A DNA stretch of 64,000 nucleotides from Saccharum officinarum. Lineage: Eukaryota; Streptophyta; Magnoliopsida; Poales; Poaceae. The stretch's first letter is position 1; the number at the start of each line of letters is the position of its first letter. Shown here one piece after another: positions 54,419 through 64,000 of this stretch. A program made the position numbers and the translations under genes. The notes under the pieces were generated by a model. The model searched no databases and was not told the origin of the DNA. It saw only the letters and a program-made list of their open reading frames with translations. Location of the stretch: positions 37,245,335 to 37,309,334 of the forward strand of contig CM036191.1 in NCBI GenBank assembly GCA_020631735.1, written 5' to 3'.

Positions 54419-57400
54419 CTAATAACCCTCTCTAGTAAGTTTGAGCTTACTAATCTCTGTTAGCATCCGGAACTGTGGCATGAATAATTGGCTTTCATCA
54501 TCATGATATTTGCCTTCACGTGGAATGACATGCTTCATGAGGAACGAGCAGATGTCCTCAACTATGTTGTCTAAAGCACGTTCGTCCATGCGCTCCGCCG
54601 TCCCTTGCTTATATACCTGCAAAGAAAGTTTATAAACATCGTATATTGTATGACTTGAAACTTTAATGTTGGAACTGTATAAGGACTATTACTTATATTA
54701 CCTTGGTAGGGTTCCTTTTGTATCGTCCGTTCTTTCTCATGTTCTCGCACACGTAGTAGCCACAGAGGACAGATAAGGGTGGTTGCTTCATGCACTGTAT
54801 AACAGGAGAGTGGTTATTTATAGTTGCAACCATGGTCCTATGTGTATGATTTGTATTCATAAGAGTAAATTTTCATATGTACCGGCCAGTTATGTATAAC
54901 CTCCAATGGCTGCCCTGGTCTGTTGGACTCGCACTTTCCATTATTTATCTTATAGAACTTGTATGCCCTATGATCTCAAATAGAATCACCATGTTATTCT
55001 CAAACTCTCACTATGCTTAAGTATGCATGCATAGCTCGACTTACAGCTCTAGCAGTTTGATGAATGGAGCATAGCTTTCTTTCGGGTAATCTGCGGAGTC
55101 TAGTACCAACACCCTTCCCTCCTTGGGATAAATGATGAAGCATATCCAGTGGTTCCTGCTCGAATCAAATTCATGATGCATTTGTGCATTGGAATAGTTT
55201 AGATAGATAAATGCAAACTCACACTTACCCAAAGTGGTACGGGGCCACCACCGCTTTCCTATCTTGAAACTTTTTTTAGAGAATCTCCAATGTAGAAGGC
55301 GTATTTGGCTTCAAAATCAAGTTTCAACTTTCGGAGTTTCTCATCCCGTTCTGCACCTTCCAAACCCTGTAACTCTTTGTTGCCATCCCCGATTCGGAAT
55401 GTGTGCCGATCTTCGGCTATATCTATTGGGCAGAGATAGCCATTCCTTTCATCGACACAATATTGAAAGTCCGGACCAAAATACATATCATGTTGATCAT
55501 ATAACATTCTGCAAGGCACAAGCATGTTAGATATTGAAAATTGATGCAACTACAATGTGTGTAACTATGTAACACTTACAATGCAAATGTCGTTATGATC
55601 TGTACGTCTAGCATCTCGTGGTTCATCAGTGCCCACATGTCATCGAATGTAAGCATGCATTTCTTAGTACTCTTGCTGAGAAATGCTATTTGTGGTATGC
55701 ACATGCTGATGGTGTCGATGCCAGCAGAAGAGGCTCTCATGTACCAGTCATGAAACCTTTTTATACCACTTGGTTTCTTCAAGAGTTTGGCCCGACTGAG
55801 TAGAGGCTTTCCCCACACGTACTTTTTAGGGATATGCTTGTAGTCTTCTGTAGTTGGCACCTTGAATTTGACAGGAGTTATGACCTCAGGCGCCGGCACC
55901 TCTGACTTCGCTAGCTCAGAAATCTCATGCTCTTCTATAGTGCGTTTCAAAGCAATGCCTAACAAAAATCTCAATTGCCCAGTTGATTTTTTCTTCGACT
56001 CATATGGTGAAACCAACTTGGGTATCAAAAATTTCTTCTTTGGCACCTTTGGTGGCTCACTTCTTGGTTCTGGATCTTTGGGTTGTGGGGAAGGGGTGGA
56101 ATTGAATGGTGGCGGAGATTGTGTTGGCTGTGGGGTAGGAAGATCATGGAGAGGAGATGGTTGATGGTCAGGGAAAACATGGAGAGGTGATTCTGGTAGG
56201 TCGGGAAGACACTAGGGAGGTGAAGGCGGTGGGTTAGGAAGAGGATCGACATGAGCTGACGACTCCTGGGTGAGTGGCATCTCTTGAGAGGGTGGTGGTG
56301 GCTCCCTCAGTTGCACGTCCCTCCGAGGCCAAAGCATGAAATTGTTTATTGCCTGTCCGAGTTTCACAATGTCCTCGGGACCAGGGATGTCTAGAATCTC
56401 GTCCTCATATCCTTGGACCACGGTCGATACCTCTACTCTACAGTAGTCTTTAGGAATGTCAGCACCATGGTATTTAGGTCCTCTTGGGATCGCTTTGCCC
56501 GTGGCTACTTCCCTTGTACGATGATTGTTAATCCCATATCTTATGACTAGGGAGCAAGGCGTACAAGTAACAATGTCGTCAACTGGATAGTGATCCTTGT
56601 TTGCCATAGATGCGACACTACTTGGAATGATTGTTTCACTCTGTGCCACCAACGGTTGTGACACCACTGGGACTAGCTGCATTTGGGGAGCCTGAGTGCT
56701 GATCTGTTGATTTGACACCGCACTCACCAGTTTCTGCATCAACTCAGGAGGAGGGTTTTCTAGCAACTTTCCCATCATCTCTTGGAAGTCTTTCTTAGCC
56801 TCTTCCTAAAAATAAGTTGTCATTTGTTCCTTGTACCGATCACGTTTCTTATACTTATTTTTCCACTGAGGGCCGAATCCATCCTTCCATCCTTCTTTGG
56901 ATGAGATGCCTAGAACACGGCCAGGATGCTCGGGGTTACCGAGGCCAACACTCAGGATGTCCCTCTCCCTTCATGGCGTGAACTTGCCTTCCTGCTGCAT
57001 GTCTGCCACTATAAAGATGCTCTTCGATGCTTCGTCAAGTATTGGGTCTTCAAAGGACACACCGATCTCGGTTTCCTTTGGTTTCCGATCACGGATCCAA
57101 TTCGCGGACCTTTCACTGACTTGCTCAAACAACGCCGGCAACCCTGCCGTCTTTTTCGCAGCCTCTTCTTGCCTCCATTTGGGGACCTGGCGCTGGTAAC
57201 CACCTGTGCCTAGATGGTGGTGGTACTTGTTCCTCTTTGCGAGCTAGGAGTTGGCTTCGCTCTGAGCTAAGAAGTTAGGGTCATTTCTCTGCTCTAGAAA
57301 AACAACCCACTGCCCTTTAGAAATCTTGTATTTTGTTATCGGATCCATCCCTGTCTTTGCATACTTGACATTCATCTCTGACCTCCAACCTCGGAAACTA

Positions 57401-58164
57401 ATCGCACACTGCTTCATTATATATGCCTTCACTAGATCATCTGGCACGTTCCGAGGAAACTGGAACCTCGTCTTCATCTTATCCCAAATTTTTGTCTTGT
57501 CATTATTGGACACACCGGACCAGTTCTTAATTGTGATGTCAAGAATGTCCCTCACACAGAAACCAACTGTGTTCCGGTATTTGGGTAGGGCCTCCTCTGG
57601 AGCTAGGGGCTATCCGATCGGGCTCACATCTGTGATGGCATATGTGTCATCTAGAAATTGGTTCAACCCTCTCTCGCCTCGTTTCAAACCTAGTCGCTTC
57701 CTTTTCCTAGGCCGACATGGCCTCTCAGTGCTCGTCGTCGCGGTCATCGGTTCTGGTGCGTCTTCGTGTGCCACTTCCTCCTGAGACATCATATCTCTAA
57801 ACTGAGACATTGCCTCCTGAGTATAGACATGTGAATCATGGACGGGTTTCTATGTAGAAACTATGAATCGAAATCATTTAATTACATGAAATCATGAATG
57901 TCTCTAATTTACCTCATCGGCTTCTGGATTGTAATCAGGGTCACGTGCCAATTCACGACGAGCCTTCCTCACTTCTGGAGGCTCCATGTCATCGCTAGCT
58001 TCTTGTTCATATGATGACCCTAATGATTTGCCCGTTTCTACTTGCTTCGTGGGGTGGGATGACCCCAGGATGACCCCTGGATCTTGTTCCATTGGGTGGG
58101 ATGACCCTTCTACTTGCTTTGTGGGATGGGACTGTAGTGCTTCGTCCTTGTGCGGAGAACTCAT
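54419..58164 (-). pseudogene. CACTA second gene: Transposase_24 domain plus Ulp1-like cysteine protease
   Basis: Minus-strand order: an N-terminal part (ELARDPDYNPEADEVN, 57904-58164); then RPRKRKRLGLKRGERGLNQF (possible nuclear localisation); Transposase_24 from LDITIKNWSGVSNNDKTKIW through GWRSEMNVKYAKT, AKRNKYHHHLGTGGYQRQVP and LGNPEHPGRVLGISSKEGW (57560-56880); a Pro-rich linker; HIPKKYVWGKPLLSRAKLLK and KRFHDWYMRASS (55576-56046); then a C48/Ulp1 protease. Protease landmarks are VVAPYHFG|gtaagt (55240), NHWICFIIYP (His, ~55160), LVLDSADYPKESYAPFIKLL (Asp, ~55110), an intron, then [20 protein letters not shown] (Cys, ~54755), and the C-terminus ending KLTREGY at 54419. Stops fit TAG/TGA from CAG/CGA (57246, 56970, 56808, 56214); one frameshift near 55260. 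Not functional as read. Confidence 0.82.
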
Positions 58165-58301
58165 CGCAGAAATCTATGTAAACGAGAAACACGGTTTATA
58201 TTGCATATCGAATTCATTGGACCTAGATCGATCACACATGTAGAGTCTCCTCGAGGTCTTAAGCCTATAATTCATTGGACATATATTTATAAAAGCATAG
58301 A

Positions 58302-58660
58302 CACAAATAATACATACATATATTTCCATACATCATAATCACATATGAAATAATAATTATGAATCCTATTACACATACAAAGAGAAATAATAACAAGTAT
58401 TTATAAAAGGATAGGCACAAATAATACATACATATATTTCCATACATCATAATCACATATGAAATAATAATTATGAATCCTATTACATATACAAAGAGAA
58501 ATAATAACAAGTATTTATAAAAGAATAGGCACAAATAATACATACATATATTTCCATACATCATAATCACATATGAAATAATAATTATGAATCCTATTAC
58601 ATATACAAAGAGAAATAATAACAAGTATTTATAAAAGGATAGGCACAAATAATAATTATG
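58302..58660. repeat. 114-bp tandem repeat, ~3.1 copies
   Basis: Unit starts (cacaaataatacatacatat) fall at 58302, 58416, 58530 and 58644, exactly 114 bp apart, and copies are nearly identical. It lies in an AT-rich, probably intronic or leader region of the second gene. The minus strand is open through it as a 38-residue hydrophobic repeat. Confidence 0.93.
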
Positions 58661-58794
58661 AATAAAATTACATGTAAAAGACATAATAATATTCTCTGAT
58701 TTTATTTATATTTTTTCTGATTTTATATAATTTTTAACTATTTTCTATGGTTTTAATCAATTTTCACTAAAAAAAGAATTGCCAAAGTAAAAAA

Positions 58795-59235
58795 AATCCA
58801 TCTCCCCTCCCTCCCCTTCCCGGCCGCCCCTTCCACCATGCGCCCGCCCCTTCCCCGTCCGCCACCACCACCGCGCCCGCCCCTTCCCTGTTCGGCCCCA
58901 CCACCGCGCCACCACCACAGCCGCCGCCACCTACGCTGCCGCACGCCATAGCCGCCACCGCCGTCGTGCGCGCACGCCGCTCCTAGGCCCGCACCACCGC
59001 GCCCGCTCCTTCCCCGTCCGCCACCACCACCGCGGCCGCCCCTTCCCCGTTCAGCCCCACCACCGCGCCACCACCATAGCCGCCGCACGCCATAGCCGCC
59101 ACCGCCGTCGCGCGCGCACGCGTAGAGAGAGAGAGAGAGAGCGAGGAGGAGAAGCTCACCGCAGTGCTTGACGGCGGCCGGGTGCGAGGAAGACTGAGGG
59201 GTCTGGCTAGACGGCGTCGAGGGCGGCATGGAAAA
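58795..59235. other. GC-rich leader/first-exon region of the second CACTA gene
   Basis: CCGCC(A/C)CC-rich DNA with a minus-strand frame from ATG 59229 (MPPSTPSSQTPQSSSHPAAV, then Gly/Arg-rich shadow). 'aatttgggca(g/c)cctgcc' near 59230 matches 23780 in the other CACTA element, so this boundary is homologous between the two elements. It is probably the transcription start area of the second gene; actual coding is unclear. Confidence 0.45.
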
Positions 59236-59319
59236 TTTGGGCAGCCTGCCGGCGTTGTTTCAAATGAACTAGGCGCCAGGGACTTAGAAAAATTTTGGAT
59301 GAATGAGCTGAAATATATA

Positions 59320-59490
59320 CAGGGGGCGTTTCTACACGCGGTTGGTGTTGACCACCGCCTGTATAAATGATTTCTACAAGCGGTTCACTATGAGGGCCGC
59401 CTGTAGAAACGCATTTCTACAGGCAGTTCACTACGAGGGCCGCATGTAGAAACGTATTTCTACAGGCGGTTCGCAAAGAAAACCGTCTGT
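59320..59490. promoter_or_regulatory. Internal copy of the subterminal repeat cluster
   Basis: Motifs acgcggttggtg, accgcctgta, caagcggttcacta, ggccgcctgtag, caggcagttcac and caggcggttcgc lie at 20-35 bp spacing. They are of the element's own terminal type and sit upstream of the second gene. Confidence 0.8.
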
Positions 59491-60216
59491 AGAAATTATT
59501 TTCAATTTATTTTAAGTTTTCCTTATATATATTTTTAGAAATTGTTTAAATGATTCAAAAAATCATATCTTCAAAAATATTTGTCCTAAATTAGTGAAAA
59601 AAACTTTTGTTGTGTTCCTCTTGACTAGATATACATGTTAAAAATATGAAATTTCATGTTTGAGGTACTTTTGTATGCAGCTTTATTTAAAATGATTTAA
59701 ATTGAATATGTGCCTAATATCTTGTTTAATACATAAATAATTCTAGGAATACCAGAAAAATGTGAATCCAATTTTGTTAGCTTTATTGTAGTGTGTAAAT
59801 GCTACAAAAAATATAGTCCTTGGTGCAATTTATCGTTGACAATATAAAGCTAAGGAACCCATATGTTTGATCATGGTTCGGTGGAAGGGCTCTTCTACCT
59901 ATGTGAAACATGTATCTTATGCCTATCTCAAAATGTTTTGAAATATTTTTGGCAATCTCCTACACCCAAATGATGGCCCAACACAAGATCTCAGGATTTT
60001 TTAGTCATGCAAGCTATTATTACATTTTTCTTTGCGCTAAATGAGATGAAAAATGGTGGACTACACCTAGATCCCACTAGGTTTTTCCATCAACCACAAC
60101 AAAGTTTTGTTTCCTAGGGTAGATGAGACCCCGTGGAGAAGTTTGACACCATTTGGAGTCGTTTCAAGGGTAGACTCAGTTCAAGCGCTAATTACCGGGT
60201 GACGTCGCGCAGAAAT
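59491..60216. other. Spacer downstream of TNP2, nothing coding recognised
   Basis: AT-rich. The TNP2 C-terminal DUF4218/DUF4216 regions seen in the other CACTA element are not recognisable here, so the transposase gene has lost its 3' part. Confidence 0.5.
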
Positions 60217-62379
60217 TCAATTAAAGCAGATAAAGTACATTGCATGTTTCTCATCATTGTTGAGGTTGTAGCTTGCTGCAGGGATGTGGTACTTGCCATT
60301 TTCTAGCCGAACAGGGTGAAGTTCTTTTTTTATGCCTAATTGTACCATGTCCATGCGTGAATTGAGTTCTTCCTTTGTCTTGCCCTTTATGTCTAGCAAG
60401 GTGCCAATTAGACTTTCAAACACGTTTTTCTAAACGTGCATACCATCGATCGCGTGGCGTACGTCTAACTCTGGTCAGTATTCGAAATACTCAAAGAAAA
60501 TAGACTTCTTCTTGAATGTAGCCCATGGAGCTGGTTTGATATTCTTTCTTGGTTTTCCGTCTTTTGTCTTCTTCCCAAAAACAAATTTGAGTTTGCTGAC
60601 TATGCTGAAAACTTTTTTGTCTTTACTGTTACCTGATGGAGCAATAGACTGTAGTTCACTATTATTGTCAAAGTACTTATCCATCTTTTTCTGCCGGTAC
60701 CTGTGTCCTTTCGATAAGAAGTGTCTATGCCTCATGTACGCTATCTTCTTAGATGCAATAAGGTACACGTAAGCGGTGCCATCTATGCATGCCACACAAC
60801 CAAGCTTCCCCTTGAACTGCCCTAATAATGTAAAGAGAGTAGGGTAGTCGTTGATCGTAACAAAGATAATTGCTCTGAGCGTGAATGATTCTTTGCGGTA
60901 CTCGTCCAACATTTGAACACCTGTTTCCCACAACATCTTCATGTCCTACATTAAGGGCTCTAAGAAAACATCCATATCAACTCCAGGTTGTGCAGGTCCA
61001 GAGATAAGAATGGTTAGGAAAAGATACTTTCGCTTCTGCATCAACCATGGAGTAAGGTCGTAGATGGTGAGGATCACCGGCCATGTGCTATGCTTGCTGC
61101 TCCTCTCAGCAAATGGATTCATTCCGTCAGTACTCAGTGTGAACCTAACATTCCTTGATTCCCTTGCAAAGTCCTTGTGGTTTTCATTGAAATCTTTCCA
61201 CTGCTGGCCATCGGCTGGGTGCCGAAGCTTCCCATCGTCTTTATGCTCATCAGAAGCATGCCAACTCATAAGTTAGGCATCCTCTGGGTTAGTGAACAAA
61301 CACCTCAATCGATTGACCACAGGAAGGTACCACATCACCAAAGCAGTAATCTTTTTCTATGCATAATAGTCTACTTCTTCCTTTTTCTTTGCCGATGTGT
61401 TTTGAACTACTCTTCTAGGTCTTTTGTTGGGTCTTCTTTCATTTTTTCCCTTAGACACGGAGGCAGCACACTCTTCCTCTATTTAGTCTTTATTTGTCTT
61501 GTACCTACTTGCACCACACTTCGGACAGCTGTCCAAGTCCTTATAATCATCACCCCGATATAGGATACAGTGATTTCTACAAGCGTGGATCTTCTCAACA
61601 CCCATCGTGAGTGGACTGATTAGCTTCTTTGCATAGTACGTGTTAGCAAGCACTTTGTTCTCCTTAGGAAGCATGTCTGCGATAATGCTCAAGAGCGCAT
61701 AGAAGCCAGCATCAGAAAGACCATATCTAGCTTTGCACATCAACAACTTTAGCACAGACCGCAGCGTCGTTAACTCTTTGGTGCAACCCTTAGACTCATC
61801 GTACAAAGGCTCTTCTGCTGCCTTCATCAGGGTCTCCATACCTTTCATGAAGAACACTGATGGATCTTCCGTATGACGACGCAACATTGCCTCTAGAAAT
61901 TCTGCATCTTCCGCAGCCATATTAGTTTCGACGCCATCTTCATTTCCTCTAGCGAAACTATGATCAGGAACATTTGGCACAACATGTTCAGTGGCAAGAC
62001 CATCGGTGTCAGGTTGTTGTGTCTCGTGTATGAACTCAAACCCGTCAACAAGCACTTCTGGACCATCGGCATCGATGTTCGTAGGAATTCCAGTTGCATA
62101 AGGCGCAGAGCTACCCTCTCCATGCTTTGTTCAAATCAAGTAATCCTTCATAAATCCTCGACGGACTAGATGAGTAAGGATTTGTTGAATGTCATCAGAT
62201 ACAGCAAAATTTCTACAATCCATGCATGGACAATGTATGTGCGTCTTTCTTGTTCTTGAAGCATGGTTCTTAGCAGCATCAATAAACCTCTGGACCTCAG
62301 TTATGTATGATGGATCTAGTCTTGATAAATTATACATCCAGAATGACCTCTCCATCACTACCTGTAAAACACCATTCAT
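60217..62379 (-). pseudogene. TNP2-type CACTA transposase with nonsense mutations
   Basis: One unbroken minus-strand frame spans ~2.1 kb. It contains the transposase-associated domain (SFWMYNLSRLDPSYITEVQR, CPCMDCRNFAVSDDI), GFEFIHETQQPDTDG, MLRRHTEDPSVFFMKGMETL, LTTLRSVLKLLMCKARYGLS, EKIHACRNHCILYRGDDYKD, a CPKCGASRYK zinc-type motif, MSWHASDEHKDD, RFTLSTDGMNPFAERSSKHS, TWPVILTIYDLTPWL, ISGPAQPGVDMDVFLEPLM, DEYRKESFTLRAIIFVTIND and PELDVRHAIDGMHV. These are the TNP2/Transposase_21 landmarks. The frame is cut by about eight stops (near 62131, 61483, 61353, 61273, 60943, 60474, 60430, 60217) without obvious frameshifts. It ends without the usual C-terminal region. Confidence 0.92.
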
Positions 62380-63029
62380 GATCTAGGGTTTAGATAGGAT
62401 TTATCTAGGGTTTATTATCTAGGGTTTATGGTTTAGCTTGGGATTAAAGGAAAAAACCTAAGTTGTATAATTAAAACAAATCTAAGTATATAGCATAATT
62501 ATAGAAACACACAATTCATTAGAAATGTATAGGTGTGGAAAAAATAAATTGAGAAATAAGGAGAGATATTGAAGTAAAAAACAAAAGTACCACATAATTG
62601 AAAAATAAAAAATCTATATTTCTCTCTCTACATAAATATACAAGAACACACCATTGATTCAATCTTGCATAAACTAGCTAAAAATTGAGAAGCAAACATG
62701 AAAAGGGAGAAAGGAGAGGCATTATCCAATCATCTTGAGCAACCTCATCTAACCATCTTAAGAAATAAAGACAAGAAGCTAGCTATTCTTCTCCCACACT
62801 CATGGTGAAACCCTAGATCCAAAAAGTGGCTCTAATTGAGCATTAATGAGCAAATTGAGGCAATTGGGACATAAACTAACCTTTTTTGGCAGCCTCCTTT
62901 CAAGAAATCAAGATCAAAACCTCCCCCTTGTATTTTGTAAAATCTGGACCTCCAAAATCGCCTCCAATGGAAGGTGGCTGCGAGATACAGTACTGCTCGG
63001 GGAGGAAGAAAGGGTATTTATACCTAGAG

Positions 63030-63290
63030 AAATCACAGGTGGTTGGATAAGCCAACCGCCTGTGGTACTGCATATTCACAGGCTGTGTAATTGTATCATT
63101 TACACAGGTGGTTGGCTTATCCAACCGCCTGTGAAGATGCAGTACCACAGACGATTGGCTCAGCCAACCACCTGTGGTATTGCATCTTCATAGGCGGTTG
63201 GGAGCTCTGAGACCGCCCTTTTTATACCACAGGCGCGTGATAACTAAAACCGCCTGTGGTATAAAAAGGGGGCGTCGGCGTTGTACTCTT
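63030..63290. repeat. Right subterminal repeat cluster, CAGGCGGTT motif
   Basis: Palindromic pairs such as ggttggataagccaaccgcc and 'tggcttatccaaccgcctg' recur about every 45 bp, with a final arm pair (ccttttataccacaggcg / cgcctgtggtataaaaagg) next to the terminus. They are upstream of TNP2 and so may overlap its promoter. Confidence 0.88.
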
Positions 63291-63304
63291 TTCTACTAGT
63301 GAAG

Positions 63305-63700
63305 TAACCGTTGAATTTTGCATCTAAATAACCACATCAACATTACGAAAGATAATTCAAAATAACCTCTTAAATTTGTATATAAATTACCCATATCTCT
63401 CACAATAAAAAATAATTCAAAATAAAACTCCTTAATTTTCCATCAAATTTACCCACCTCTGTTGTTTTGAAAGATAATTCGAAATAACAGCAGCCTAATT
63501 TTATGTCTAAGTTAATCACATCTACAGCTACGAAAGATAATTCAGAATAGCCCCCTAAATTCTAACTTTATTATAAATTGCCCACTTCTGCCACTATAAA
63601 AGATAATGCAAAATAACCCCACATTTGTATTGAAATTAAATGTGTACCTAAATTATCTACCTCAGCAGTCATAAAAAAATAAACAAAAATATGCTTCAAA
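63305..63700. repeat. Degenerate ~62-bp tandem array
   Basis: Five to six units like taaatt..tatataaattacccac...gaaagataattcaaaataacc follow one another. The last bases before the CACTA element (53945-53984: ctcacctcagccattataaaaaatac) match the same unit, so the element inserted into this array. Confidence 0.75.
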
Positions 63701-64000
63701 TCTAATAGAGGCAACGCCATTAAAATGTATTATTGTGTTTTTCTACTAAGTACTATATATAAGAACATAAATATGACCACTTTTCTAGAAAACTTACACG
63801 CTAGAACATCAGTAAGTTTGGAAAGGATAGTTTCATCTTGAGAGGGAAGATTGTTCCTTTTACTCCCATTACGGCTGAAAAATGAAGCCGAGTTTACATT
63901 GGGGCAAAATAGGAAGAAGCATTTCAAAAGATAAGGGGTATTTGTCTACGCCACTAGCTAACCATAGTAGGGGTAAGGACTACAGCCAACTAGCAGTAAC
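63701..64000. other. No feature recognised
   Basis: A 65-codon minus-strand open frame (63730-63927) has no recognisable family. Otherwise the DNA is featureless. Confidence 0.35.

Larger units (their letters stand above)
53985..63301 (-). mobile_element. Complete-ended CACTA element, 9,317 bp, TSD AAG
   Basis: The left end CACTAGTACACGG and the right end (inward CACTAGTAGAAAAGAG) are flanked by AAG on both sides (53982-53984, 63302-63304). CAGGCGGTT-type repeats cluster at 54005-54190, 59330-59490 and 63040-63275. Two minus-strand genes, TNP2 (60217-62379) and Transposase_24/Ulp1-like (54419-58164), show the same order as in 15845-28729 but diverged sequence. The transposase frame carries many stops, so the copy is not autonomous. 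Confidence 0.93.

Noticed and set aside
58265..58684. 139-codon hydrophobic minus-strand frame as a real multi-pass membrane protein
   Set aside because: It is generated by a 114-bp tandem DNA repeat in AT-rich non-coding sequence; treated as a repeat.

Overview
This window looks like a repeat-rich, gene-poor stretch of a grass (Poaceae) nuclear genome. The reasons are: very GC-rich third positions in the gene-derived segments against AT-rich intergenic DNA; Tourist-like and Stowaway-like MITEs; tRNA-derived SINEs; CACTA elements with paired TNP2 and Transposase_24/Ulp1-like genes; a Helitron carrying a piece of a DUF1618 gene, a family very abundant in grasses; and CC-NBS-LRR and ARIADNE-type gene relics. 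I cannot name the species. Almost nothing looks like an intact conventional gene; the one plausible intact small CDS is a glycine-rich membrane-anchored protein at 8820-9224 (minus).

Layout. 1-1613 is the right end of a CACTA element whose boundary falls exactly inside a CC-NBS-LRR resistance-gene relic (1614-3752, minus). 4.5-8.6 kb is a cluster of MITEs, a gene-fragment-carrying element with an ULTRAPETALA-like exon (6037-6206) and a SINE. 8.6-15.8 kb holds two copies of a 1.3-kb unit encoding a glycine-rich protein and a third copy that keeps only the upstream part. A 12.9-kb CACTA element (15845-28729, target duplication AGC) cuts that third copy, whose remainder continues at 28733 and again near 31400 after another insertion. 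29-39.6 kb is mostly MITEs, foldback elements, LINE tails and a hAT-type element with a perfect 8-bp target duplication. A 1.73-kb Helitron (39623-41356) carries a broken DUF1618 fragment. 42.5-51 kb has two decayed ARIADNE-type RBR ubiquitin-ligase relics (42568-43814 and about 49300-50959), separated by a LINE/RNase-H fragment, a foldback element, a SINE with a 22-bp perfect target duplication, and a deleted PIF/Harbinger element with convergent ORF1 and transposase remnants. 53985-63301 is a 9.3-kb complete-ended CACTA element (target duplication AAG), inserted in a degenerate ~62-bp tandem array.

How the parts relate. The two complete-ended CACTA elements are divergent but share the same plan, both genes on the minus strand: TNP2 transposase first, then a second gene with a Transposase_24 region followed by a Ulp1-like cysteine-protease domain. 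Each has subterminal repeat clusters at both ends and a third, internal cluster just upstream of the second gene. The internal cluster matches that element's own terminal motif, GGGGCGG in one and CAGGCGGTT in the other. This is the most interesting structural signal here. Both transposases are dead: one through nonsense changes that mostly fit C-to-T transitions, the other through deletions and frameshifts. All family assignments were made by reading translated motifs by eye; no database search was run.
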